A stretch of 52,932 bases of DNA from Methanomethylovorans sp. PtaU1.Bin093 (GTDB taxonomy: Archaea; Halobacteriota; Methanosarcinia; Methanosarcinales; Methanosarcinaceae). Location of the stretch: assembly GCF_002067275.1 (NCBI RefSeq), contig NZ_MVQX01000030.1, positions 1 through 52,932 on the forward strand, given 5' to 3'. Under the pieces are notes generated by a model, which searched no databases, was not told where the DNA came from, and saw only the letters and a program-made list of their open reading frames with translations. Below are positions 7,557-15,727 of the stretch, one piece after another. The translations under genes and the position numbers were made by a program. Every line of letters starts with the position of its first letter. Position 1 is the stretch's first letter.

Positions 7557-8477
7557 TCATTGCTTGCCTGACTTGTCCTTTTGTCGCAGCACACGCATGA
7601 TCTCCATATGCATTGAAACCATAAGATCACTTAGCATACCCAAAACGAACATCTGAAAACCAGACATGATCAGCAAAGCTGTAAGAACGGTCATAGGTAT
7701 ACGGGTGATACCTTTGAACCATTGATCGACCACGTAAGTGCCTGTTACAAGGCCTGAAAGAATAAAAATAGTTCCGATCATGCCAAAATAGAACATAGGA
7801 TTGTGAAACCTGGCTAACAGGTATATCGTTTTACCTATCCTGAAACCATCTTTAAGAGGATTGAGCTTGGTTGCAGCATCGGACTTGCGGGAAAGATAAG
7901 TTATTGGCACTACCTCTATGGCATGTTCAAGTTTAATGCTCTGTATGGTCATTTCGGATTCAACTTCAAATCCTGTTTCTTTCAGGGCAAAAGACTTGTA
8001 AACACCCCTGGTGAAAGCTCGGTATCCGGTCAATATATCAGTTAGATTTTGCCGGTATGCCATACTGAACAAGCGATTAATGAGTTTGTTGCCTATCAGA
8101 TTAAGACCCGGGAAAGCTCCTTTTTCGAAGTTGTTCAGCCTGTTCCCTATCACATGCTCTGCACGGCCATCTAACAGAGGGGCCAGCATTGCATGCGCAT
8201 CAGACGCAAGATAAGTGCCATCCCCATCCAGCATTACGAGATATTCATTGTCCAGTGTTTCAAAGGCCTCCTGGACAGCCTGACCTTTACCTTTTCCCTT
8301 CTGTAGGACGACTCGGGCACCTTCAGCTTCTGCAAGTTCCCGGGTCTTGTCGGTACTATGTCCGTCTATGACAATTATGTCATTGAATCCTTCAGATCTG
8401 AAATCCCTTATTAGCTGAGCTATCGTGGCTCCTTCGTTAAGTGTAGGAATAAGTATACAGACGTCTTTTTCCTGCAA
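7557..8477 (-). CDS. aglJ: AglJ-like family 2 glycosyltransferase, membrane anchored
   Basis: 306-aa GT-A glycosyltransferase of the dolichyl-phosphate sugar transferase type. Residues 7-16 CILIPTLNEG start the nucleotide-binding domain, IIVIDGHSTDKT follows, and LDGDGTY (about 78-84) is the metal-binding DxD region. GYRAFTRGVYKS and FEVESEMTIQSIK are typical of the family. The C-terminus has two transmembrane helices (about 230-252 and 263-288) and a basic tail. It most resembles archaeal AglJ, which loads the first sugar of the N-glycan on dolichol phosphate for S-layer and pilin glycosylation. The large surface protein and pilins in this window, rich in N-x-S/T, would be plausible clients. 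It lies 11 bp downstream of tbp. The symbol is tentative. Confidence 0.8.
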   Translation of the reverse strand: MQEKDVCILIPTLNEGATIAQLIRDFRSEGFNDIIVIDGHSTDKTRELAEAEGARVVLQKGKGKGQAVQEAFETLDNEYLVMLDGDGTYLASDAHAMLAPLLDGRAEHVIGNRLNNFEKGAFPGLNLIGNKLINRLFSMAYRQNLTDILTGYRAFTRGVYKSFALKETGFEVESEMTIQSIKLEHAIEVVPITYLSRKSDAATKLNPLKDGFRIGKTIYLLARFHNPMFYFGMIGTIFILSGLVTGTYVVDQWFKGITRIPMTVLTALLIMSGFQMFVLGMLSDLMVSMHMEIMRVLRQKDKSGKQ

Positions 8478-8488
8478 GATGCTACCCT

Positions 8489-9040
8489 TTAGAGAAGTCC
8501 CATACTATCAAGCTGCTGTTTCACTACTTCAACGCCTTCCCCACAGTTCTCAGGTGTTTTCCCGCCAGTTACCACAAGCTTTCCTGAACTGAAAATAAGA
8601 ACAACTACTTTTGGTTTATCTATACGATATACAAGTCCGGGGAATTGCTCAGGTTCGTATTCTATGTTCTCAAGACCAAGCCCTATAGCGATTGCATTAA
8701 GGTTAAGCACAGCGTGAAGATCTGCGGATGCTACTATATTCTGTACGGTGATCTCTGGTTCTTTTATGGTCTTTATACCGATCTCATTGAGCTTTTTGGC
8801 CATGTTGCTTATTACTGTATGGACATCAGCCACGTTCTTTGCGCCGGTACACACAACCTTTCCGGAAGTAAAGACCAGGAATGCAGCTTTGGGTTCAGAG
8901 ACCCGGTATACCAGGCCAGGGAATTTCTGTTTGTTGTATTCAGCACCTTCGAATTCTGCCTCGATCTTTGTCAGATCAAACTCATCGGCAAGTTTTGTAG
9001 AGGCAACCACATTCTCGATCTTAATATTATATTCGGTCAT
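8489..9040 (-). CDS. tbp: TATA-box binding protein
   Basis: 183-aa archaeal TBP, the factor that binds TATA boxes and recruits TFB and RNA polymerase. It consists of two direct repeats of about 90 residues: [51 protein letters not shown] and [51 protein letters not shown] (each quoted with a gap), giving the saddle fold. The Phe pairs that kink DNA are present in the FPGLVYR and F(T/S)SGK segments. Start ATG 9040 has GAGGAT 6 nt upstream. Methanosarcinales often carry several TBPs; this one's acidic/basic balance is unremarkable. Confidence 0.97.
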   Translation of the reverse strand: MTEYNIKIENVVASTKLADEFDLTKIEAEFEGAEYNKQKFPGLVYRVSEPKAAFLVFTSGKVVCTGAKNVADVHTVISNMAKKLNEIGIKTIKEPEITVQNIVASADLHAVLNLNAIAIGLGLENIEYEPEQFPGLVYRIDKPKVVVLIFSSGKLVVTGGKTPENCGEGVEVVKQQLDSMGLL

Positions 9041-9083
9041 TGAAAATCCTCAGCATTTAAGCATGGTTTATATCCGTAATTCC

Positions 9084-9091
9084 TTATATAA
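9084..9091 (-). promoter_or_regulatory. TATA box of tbp
   Basis: TTATATAA (minus strand GTTTATATAAGG) lies 44-51 bp upstream of the tbp ATG. The rest of the 295-bp gap up to scpB (9041-9335) holds only A/T-rich sequence and a G/A-rich and T/C-rich patch near 9240-9280 without an open frame. Confidence 0.65.
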
Positions 9092-9335
9092 ACTAATAGC
9101 TTGATATTTATATACGTATTTAAACTCACCGGGTGTAAAAAATAAAAATTAAGTTCTTGTAAGATGATATTTAATGCGTTTCACAAAGCAGAATAACCTG
9201 TTTTTAATTCAGGGGAAGGCAAAATTATGAAAACTAGCCAGGAAGGGGAAACTAAAAACGGTCTCCCTTTTTTCCCATTCATGAATTGATGCCGTTTCAG
9301 ATCAACATAGCACTCCATCTATTGAATAAATGAGA

Positions 9336-10451
9336 TCAATCAGAAGATTCTTTTTCCAGGGCTTTCAATCCATCTATGATAGCATCGTATTTTCTGCAAA
9401 CCCTTTCTATAAGGTCTGCCTCCACGCTTCCGTGAGTTGGGACAAGTATGTCAGCTCCTTCGCTTACTTGCACATCATTGCTCGACAGTCCATAATCAGG
9501 AGCGATCACAACGCCTTCTGCAGATACCCCTAGCCTCAGATCATTAATGATCCTGGCTACCATATCAGTTGCTGGTTTAACTTTCTTATCTATCAGAAGC
9601 GCCTTTGAAACATACCTTTCCTTAAGTTCCCGCAAATTTAAGAGAGTAAGTTCCACTTTCTGTTGATTACCTACATTTTCCAGAGCTTTAACTGCTTCAA
9701 TAAGATCATCGAAAGTAGTTGAACCGACCTCGATGATCTCGCCGTCATAGTACCTACTCACTTTTTCCAGATATCCTCGGGATATCACAAGTTTAGAAAC
9801 ATCTGCAAGTTCTTCTATCTCTTCCTCTGTGGGATCATAGGCATTGATCACTTTATAATCCTCTATGTCACACAATATTGCCAGGGATTGGTACATAGGG
9901 GTGAATGCCACAACCTTGCATCCAAGCCATTTATTGAGTCCCTTGTCACCGCTCTGCTGGCGGGAAAGTTCAACTATTTTCTGCCTTATGGCTTCAGGCT
10001 CATTGGAACTCAGTCCGAAATAATCAGCAAAAAGTGGAGTGGTCTGCAGCTTTTTTGTTCTGCCGTAAGGCACGGACATGATAAGCCCACGGTCTGTAAG
10101 TTCTCTTATGTGATCATACACTGTGTTCCCCCTCATATCCACCAGGTCAGATTGCACAACAGGCTGATGATATGCTATCATTGCAAGGGTGCGCAACATA
10201 GGTGCGCTCAGTTCCTTGGGAGCTACTGGTCTTACAAGGTCTGTGAACATGGGTTTTACCTGCATAACATAACGCTGTCCCAGGTCTATTATCTCTATGC
10301 CGGATTCCCTCGCTGAGTATTCTTTCATGAGTGTTCCAACTACTGCAACAGCTTTGTTTGCAGGCTTGCCTATGATCTTTCCCAGGGTCTGGGCATCCAG
10401 TGCCCCACCGGCAGCAAAAAGTGCTGCTTCAATAGTTTCCTTCTCATTCAT
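9336..10451 (-). CDS. scpB: ScpB with a long C-terminal extension
   Basis: Kleisin-associated subunit of the SMC-ScpAB condensin. Residues 1-180 form the tandem winged-helix ScpB core: TIEAALFAAGGALDAQTLGKIIG, then LRTLAMIAYHQPVVQSDLVDMRG, DHIRELTDRGLIMSVPYGRTKKLQTTPLFADYFGLSS (quoted in pieces). Bacterial ScpB is usually about 180-200 aa; here another 190 residues follow, beginning near CKVVAFTPMYQSLAILCDIEDY. This part has alternating helices and strands (EEIEELADVSKLVISRGYLEKV; ATDMVARIINDLRLG; EGADILVPTHGSVEADLIERV) and matches nothing I can name. The start overlaps the scpA stop by 8 bp. The identity of the N-terminal half is secure; the C-terminal half is unassigned. Confidence 0.9.
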   Translation of the reverse strand: MNEKETIEAALFAAGGALDAQTLGKIIGKPANKAVAVVGTLMKEYSARESGIEIIDLGQRYVMQVKPMFTDLVRPVAPKELSAPMLRTLAMIAYHQPVVQSDLVDMRGNTVYDHIRELTDRGLIMSVPYGRTKKLQTTPLFADYFGLSSNEPEAIRQKIVELSRQQSGDKGLNKWLGCKVVAFTPMYQSLAILCDIEDYKVINAYDPTEEEIEELADVSKLVISRGYLEKVSRYYDGEIIEVGSTTFDDLIEAVKALENVGNQQKVELTLLNLRELKERYVSKALLIDKKVKPATDMVARIINDLRLGVSAEGVVIAPDYGLSSNDVQVSEGADILVPTHGSVEADLIERVCRKYDAIIDGLKALEKESSD

Positions 10452-11295
10452 TCCCTGTCATAACCTCGCTGGGACTATCATCAGAAATATGTGAGGGATA
10501 GATGAAAAGCTCTCCAAACAGCTCATCCTGCTGAAGCCATATTTTCTTCTCAGTAGCAAGGAAAAGCAGGGAAACATAGGTCATTATATTCTCTGACCTT
10601 TCTTCACCCATCAATTCTGAGAACACAACAGATCCGTGTTCTTCAAAAACAGGATCAAGCACATGGTAAAGTCTGGAAACGCGTCCTAGGATATCTTCTT
10701 CATGGGCTATGCCCAGAACCTCATCAGTGGTTACAGCAACCCTTTCTTCAAGTTTGCGGAGCAGTTTCTTTTCCTTTTTCCTGTGTTCCACTCTTTCAGC
10801 TTTCTTCAGTTCAGCTATAAGTTCCTGCAGCGTCACAGGTCTTGTGGCAATCCTTCTCACAGGCAGCTTCGGTACCGGATAATCATCAACTTCAAAGAAG
10901 TCCATGCTGTCGTCGAATATATCAGGTTCTTCCGGTTCATCCATATCTACCCAGTTAGACTTCATACGCAAGAGTATGGAAGCATAAAGCAGTGTCCTCC
11001 CTGAGATGCGCAGGTCCATCATCTGTATGTCTTCTATACGTGCCAGGAATTTGTCGGTAACACTGACAATATCAATATCCCATGGATCGATCTCTCCATT
11101 TTTGGCGAGATTTACCAATATCTCTACGGGCTCGTTCATTACATCATCAGAAAACTCAAGCAGGTTCTCATCGACTCCCAGAGTGCGCAGTGTTTCCAGG
11201 AATTCAGGGTCTATGGTCCCTGGCAGCAAAGTATAGCTTTCTGAAAGAGGTTCGACTACAGTTATTGTCTCAATTTCCTCTATAATACTACTCAT
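10444..11295 (-). CDS. scpA: Kleisin ScpA
   Basis: 283-aa kleisin subunit that bridges the SMC heads and binds ScpB. The N-terminal region after about residue 45 has the ScpA pattern EPVEILVNLAKNGEIDPWDIDIV..VTDKFLARIEDI, the coiled segment LRISGRTLLYASILLRMKS (both shown in part), then an acidic linker (PEEPDIFDDSMDFFEVDD) and a C-terminal winged helix with SVVFSELMGEERSENIMTYV and LLFLATEKKIWLQQDELFG. The ATG overlaps the smc stop by 4 bp and the 3' end overlaps scpB by 8 bp, so smc-scpA-scpB are one translationally coupled operon with the order expected for a single functional complex. Confidence 0.93.
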   Translation of the reverse strand: MSSIIEEIETITVVEPLSESYTLLPGTIDPEFLETLRTLGVDENLLEFSDDVMNEPVEILVNLAKNGEIDPWDIDIVSVTDKFLARIEDIQMMDLRISGRTLLYASILLRMKSNWVDMDEPEEPDIFDDSMDFFEVDDYPVPKLPVRRIATRPVTLQELIAELKKAERVEHRKKEKKLLRKLEERVAVTTDEVLGIAHEEDILGRVSRLYHVLDPVFEEHGSVVFSELMGEERSENIMTYVSLLFLATEKKIWLQQDELFGELFIYPSHISDDSPSEVMTGNE

Positions 11296-14200
11296 CTGAA
11301 CTTCACACCCGTTATGCTTGTAATGTTGTTCTCCTGCATTGCAACACCTATAGTTCTTGAAGCTGCTTCTATCATTGGTTTTCTCAGGGAAACAACAATG
11401 AACTGGGCATTTTCCACAGACTTTCTGACCCTTTCAGCCACTCTGGCAGCATTGGCTCCATCCAGGAACATATCGATCTCATCAAAAGCATAGAATGGTG
11501 CTGGCCTGTATTTCTGAATAGCGAACACAAATGACAATGCAGTAAGGCTCTTCTCACCGCCTGACATAGCTTCAAGGCGTTGCAAGGTTTTTTCTTTGGG
11601 TTGGGCCCTCAAAGTAAGACCGCCGCTAAAAGGATCCTCAGGATCGTCCAGCACAAGTTCTCCAATACCATCTGAAAGTTCATTGAATATCTCGTGGAAA
11701 GCAGTATTTATCCCGTTATATGTTTCCATAAAGGCACCTTTTTTAAGGACTTCATATTGCTTGATCCTCTCCAAGATCTGTTCCCTTTCATTGAACAAAG
11801 TGTCCCTTCTTGACCTGAGATCTTCCAGCCTTGCCTCTACTTCATTGAACTCATCTATAGCCCTCATGTTGACAGGCTCCAGACGTTCCATTGCCTTCTC
11901 AATGGAGGCTATCCTGGTACGTACAGCCTCGGAGCCTGGAACATCATCTGTTTCCTCGATGCCTCTTTGTGTCATTTCTGCTGTCATTTCTGTTATCTGT
12001 TCCACAAGAGCCGCCTGAGTGGCTTCCATAGCCATCAGTTGTCTGTTACCTTCCTCGAACCTTGTCCTTGAGGACTCGAACTGTTTCCTGGAAAGACCAT
12101 ACTCGTTCTGCATACCAAGACGCTGCTGTTGCATGTCCTTTAGCTCATTAACAAGCTCTGATTCACGAGCCTGCTTCTGGGTGAGCACTACCTCAAGTTC
12201 CTTGATCTTTAATGCAAGCTCATCCACACGTTGCTTGTGATTTGTTTTCTTTTCATCCAGGGACTTTATGATCTCTCTGTTCTCCTCTATCCTGCCAGTA
12301 GCATATTCCCTGTCAAGGTTAAGGGCATTGATCTGTGCTTCAATGTCACGGGTACGCCCTTCCAGACGCCTCATCTCTTCATCAATGCTCTCTGCCTGTC
12401 TGTTCAGTTCAGGCACCTCAGACCCTGCAAGCTCACCTTCCAGTTCAGAGATCTTCTCTTCAAGTGAACCAGCATGTTCATCCTTTTCTTTTTTCTGAGC
12501 AGTTACAGCCTCCATCTCTGTTCTCAGTTGCTTGCGAGTTTCTTCGATCTCGGCAAGTTCAGCATTCTTTGCTGCCAGCACCTGCGCCAGACGCTCTCCT
12601 CTGTTAGCGATCTCCTCTAGCTGCATTTCTTTACGGGAGATCTCTTTGTCATGCTCATTTATCTCCCTGTTCACATAAGCAATATGGCCTTCCACAGCAT
12701 CCAGTTTTTTGATAGCTGCACTGCGTCTTGAATCGAATTCAGTGATCTTCTCTGCGACTTTGATCAGTTTATCTTTTTCTGAGGCGGCGAAGGACAGTCC
12801 GGAACTCTGCGCCGAACCTCCGACCATAGCACCGCTCTTCTCTATTAGCTCCCCCTCCAGAGTTACCATTCTCAGACCACCCATAAGCCTGCGGGCATTC
12901 TGTAATGTATCTACCACAAGAGTGTCCCTGAAAACATACCAGAAGGCAGACTCGAACCTCGGTTCGAAGTCCACAAGGTCTATCGCATAGCCGATGACCC
13001 CATTCCTGTCGCTGAGATCTTTGTAAGGTCTTCGCTCTTCCATTTTGTTAAGAGGAAGGAACGTAGCCCTGCCAGCCTGTCTGCGTTTGAGGAAGTCTAT
13101 AGCTCTGGCAGCATCTTCATCAGTGTCCACTACTACTGCCTGCATCTTTCCGCCGGCAGCTATGCCAAGGGCAGTTGCATATTTCTGGTCCACACTTCCA
13201 AGCTCAGCGATGGTACCATATATTCCGGGGAGCCCATGATGCTTCCTTTCATTGATTATCATGTCTACAGCTTTAGAATATTTGCTGTGGTCCTCGGCGG
13301 CTCTTACCCTGGCCTCGATACGGGCATAGTCATCCTGGTATTTACGCAGTGATTCTTCGATATCTTTTACCACTCCTTTGAGCTGGGAGCGGTTGCTTTC
13401 AAGGTCGTCTATATCCTTTGTGAGCGAACTTATTTTCTCATTGAGCTTCTCAATATCATATTTCACAGAACCGATATCACTGTCTGAAGAAGCAGCCTTT
13501 GAACGGGCATCCTCCATCTCGCTCTCAATATCCCTTACCTCAGCCGATTTGCGCCTCAGGGCATCCAATAGCCTGTCTTCCTGGCGCATGAGCTCATTTT
13601 TCTCATTTCTAGTGTTCTCAAGACCGTTCTTAAGCTGTGTAAGTTCATCCCGTGTCTTGGCAAACTTTGCATCCACATCGGATATCCGGCTCTGCAGTAT
13701 CATCCTCTGAGTCCGCTTTTCCGAATGTTCTGCCCTGATACCTTCAAGACGTGCTTTTTCTTCGTTTATTTTTGCATCCAGGTCAGATACCTTGCCTTTG
13801 ATCTCATCTATCTCTACAAAGGCTTTCCTCCTTCTGGAATCCACATCTTCCAGTTCCCTGTCTGCAAGCTCTATACTGTCCTTACACCGTGAGATCTCAC
13901 CGCGCGTAGATTCTATATCTTTCTTTATCTGGATCTGCTCATCTTCTCCCATGCGCTGTATCTGGAGAGTGAGCTCTTCAAGTGACTTTTCCAGTTCTTC
14001 CATCCGCAGGCGTCTTTCTTCAAGGGTGGTTTCCAGCTCTTTCATGGAAGATCTGCGTGATCCCATGTCAGCATCAATTGATACAAGCTCCTTCTTAGCA
14101 TCCTTGAGCCTTGCAAGGAGCATGAAGCCCTCAAATTTTATTTTTTCTTCTTTCAATGCCTGGTATTTGAGTGCCTGGTCTCTTTCCCCTTTAAGTTTTT

Positions 14201-14813
14201 CGAGCTGAGCAGCAACTTCCTCAAGTATGATGTCGACCCTTTCAACCCTTTCCCGAACGATCTCAAGCTCGCTGAGAGCTCTTTCCTTTTTGTTGTCGAA
14301 CTCGGCAACTCCTGCTATCTCATCGATGATCTTGCGTCTTTCAACGGGAGTCATGGTGATTATGCGGGTTACGTCACCCTGCATTACTACATTATAGCCT
14401 TCAGGTGTCACCCTGGCCTTTGCAAGATAATTATGCACATCTGCAAGGCTCACAGCTTTGCCATTGAAGTAGAAATAACTGTAATATCCGGTATCAGTTT
14501 CCCTTATTTTTCTGGTGATGGCAACTTCATCAGTATCCACAGGCATCTCTCTGTCTGTGTTATCGAATTTGATGGTCACCTGTGCGAAATCAGGTTTTTT
14601 GGCCTTATCACCATTATATATAAGGTCTGTAAGCTTCTCAGCCCTAAGAGTGCGTGAACTGGAAAGGCCCAGCACAAAAAGTATGCCGTCAATTATATTG
14701 GATTTACCACTGCCATTTGGGCCTGATATCGTGGTGAAATCATCATAGAACGGTATCTTCACTTTTTTCCCGAAGGACTTGAAGTTAATGAACTCGATTT
14801 CCTTTATGTACAC
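11292..14813 (-). CDS. smc: Chromosome segregation ATPase SMC
   Basis: 1173-aa SMC of the usual length, acting as a homodimer with ScpAB in chromosome compaction and segregation. Residues 31-38 GPNGSGKS are Walker A. Two long coiled-coil arms (about 165-500 and 665-1000) flank a hinge near residues 510-660 that contains GLPGIYGTIAEL, the glycine-rich GIAAGGKMQAVVV and FLPLNK. The C-terminal head has the ABC signature EAMSGGEKSLTAL and Walker B/D-loop YAFDEIDMFLDG. The ATG at 14813 follows an upstream coiled-coil gene by 39 bp. The operon seems to be transcribed from the promoter before that gene, with scpA overlapping the smc stop. Confidence 0.97.
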   Translation of the reverse strand: MYIKEIEFINFKSFGKKVKIPFYDDFTTISGPNGSGKSNIIDGILFVLGLSSSRTLRAEKLTDLIYNGDKAKKPDFAQVTIKFDNTDREMPVDTDEVAITRKIRETDTGYYSYFYFNGKAVSLADVHNYLAKARVTPEGYNVVMQGDVTRIITMTPVERRKIIDEIAGVAEFDNKKERALSELEIVRERVERVDIILEEVAAQLEKLKGERDQALKYQALKEEKIKFEGFMLLARLKDAKKELVSIDADMGSRRSSMKELETTLEERRLRMEELEKSLEELTLQIQRMGEDEQIQIKKDIESTRGEISRCKDSIELADRELEDVDSRRRKAFVEIDEIKGKVSDLDAKINEEKARLEGIRAEHSEKRTQRMILQSRISDVDAKFAKTRDELTQLKNGLENTRNEKNELMRQEDRLLDALRRKSAEVRDIESEMEDARSKAASSDSDIGSVKYDIEKLNEKISSLTKDIDDLESNRSQLKGVVKDIEESLRKYQDDYARIEARVRAAEDHSKYSKAVDMIINERKHHGLPGIYGTIAELGSVDQKYATALGIAAGGKMQAVVVDTDEDAARAIDFLKRRQAGRATFLPLNKMEERRPYKDLSDRNGVIGYAIDLVDFEPRFESAFWYVFRDTLVVDTLQNARRLMGGLRMVTLEGELIEKSGAMVGGSAQSSGLSFAASEKDKLIKVAEKITEFDSRRSAAIKKLDAVEGHIAYVNREINEHDKEISRKEMQLEEIANRGERLAQVLAAKNAELAEIEETRKQLRTEMEAVTAQKKEKDEHAGSLEEKISELEGELAGSEVPELNRQAESIDEEMRRLEGRTRDIEAQINALNLDREYATGRIEENREIIKSLDEKKTNHKQRVDELALKIKELEVVLTQKQARESELVNELKDMQQQRLGMQNEYGLSRKQFESSRTRFEEGNRQLMAMEATQAALVEQITEMTAEMTQRGIEETDDVPGSEAVRTRIASIEKAMERLEPVNMRAIDEFNEVEARLEDLRSRRDTLFNEREQILERIKQYEVLKKGAFMETYNGINTAFHEIFNELSDGIGELVLDDPEDPFSGGLTLRAQPKEKTLQRLEAMSGGEKSLTALSFVFAIQKYRPAPFYAFDEIDMFLDGANAARVAERVRKSVENAQFIVVSLRKPMIEAASRTIGVAMQENNITSITGVKFR

Positions 14814-14852
14814 GTGGATCCTCTGTGTTTAAATCCTTTCTCTGAAAGGTGG

Positions 14853-15620
14853 TCATTTCCTGCGGGTGACAGTTACGACCGCATCTTCATCATCACGTGT
14901 CTCTACGCTTTCGTAGTCCGTCTCTGACCTCTTCCTGGAAACATTATCTCTGGCAACGATGAACTCACCACTGGTAGCTGGGGGAATGTTCTTCTCTTTC
15001 CTTCTGAAACTGCGTGCATCATCACTTTCTGCTATGATATATTCAGTCTTTTTTTCTTCAGCTTCAGGTTTTTTCATTGGGGCAGGTTCTGGTTGTGCAT
15101 CCCTTATGTAAAAGCGCTGGTTCATTGATGCTGTCTGTCCGATCGGTCCCCGCGGCAGGTCATTGGGCCTGATAGAAAAGGATGGAGGTTTCGCAGGTGA
15201 CTGAGGGGGCCTGGGAACTTCAGGTTGTGGCACAGTCTTCTTTTTTTCATCCCTTAATAACCTCGTCTCTGTCTCTCTTGCTACTGTTGTTTCTCTTATA
15301 GCAGCAGGGGCAGAAGGTTGCACCGATGTTGAACTATCCTGTTCTCTCCTTTCAAGTGCCGACTTTTTAAATGAGCGGATCAATGATTTCTGATCTAACA
15401 ATTCATCCATAGCACCATTGAGATTATTGGCCAGTTCCTGGATCCTGTTCTCAACTCTTGAAAGGCGATTATTGATATCAAGATCATTTTTGAATTCACT
15501 ACGAAGCTCTGTCAGGATGGAGTCCCTGAGAGACCTTTTGATCTCATCTATCTCCGTTTCTTTTTCCCTTAGTTGCCTTTCAAGCCTTTCAATGATGAAA
15601 TCCCTATTCTCACCATTCAT
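14853..15620 (-). CDS. Coiled-coil/disordered protein heading the smc operon
   Basis: 255-aa protein I do not recognise. Residues 1-95 are a charged coiled coil (RLERQLREKETEIDEIKRSL, then NNRLSRVENRIQELANNL). Residues 95-200 are Pro/Ala/Lys-rich and probably disordered (PRPPQSPAKPPSF, PEPAPMKKPEAEEKK). The acidic-basic C-terminus ends DDEDAVVTVTRRK. There is no membrane segment. It is the first gene of a unit with smc, scpA and scpB, only 39 bp before smc, with GAGGT 7 nt before ATG 15620. Its position and coiled coil suggest a partner or regulator of the SMC complex, which is inference only. Confidence 0.8.
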   Translation of the reverse strand: MNGENRDFIIERLERQLREKETEIDEIKRSLRDSILTELRSEFKNDLDINNRLSRVENRIQELANNLNGAMDELLDQKSLIRSFKKSALERREQDSSTSVQPSAPAAIRETTVARETETRLLRDEKKKTVPQPEVPRPPQSPAKPPSFSIRPNDLPRGPIGQTASMNQRFYIRDAQPEPAPMKKPEAEEKKTEYIIAESDDARSFRRKEKNIPPATSGEFIVARDNVSRKRSETDYESVETRDDEDAVVTVTRRK

Positions 15621-15673
15621 GTGATACCTCGCAAGACCATTCTATCCCTTCTGTGGCGAATTATATGACAAAA

Positions 15674-15685
15674 GTATAATATAAC
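15674..15685 (-). promoter_or_regulatory. Probable promoter of the smc operon
   Basis: GTATAATATAAC (minus strand GTTATATTATAC) lies about 55-65 bp upstream of ATG 15620, in the 107-bp gap between the rad50 stop and the operon. It is nearly palindromic (AAGTATAATATAACTT). No other TATA-like site is closer to the gene. Confidence 0.45.
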
Positions 15686-15727
15686 TTATGGTTCATTTTA
15701 TATAAATATGCTTATAAATACTCTCGC

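Noticed and set aside
8645..9104. Open frames of 118-132 codons antisense to tbp
   Set aside because: They overlap the fully conserved tbp gene and lack promoter and family resemblance.
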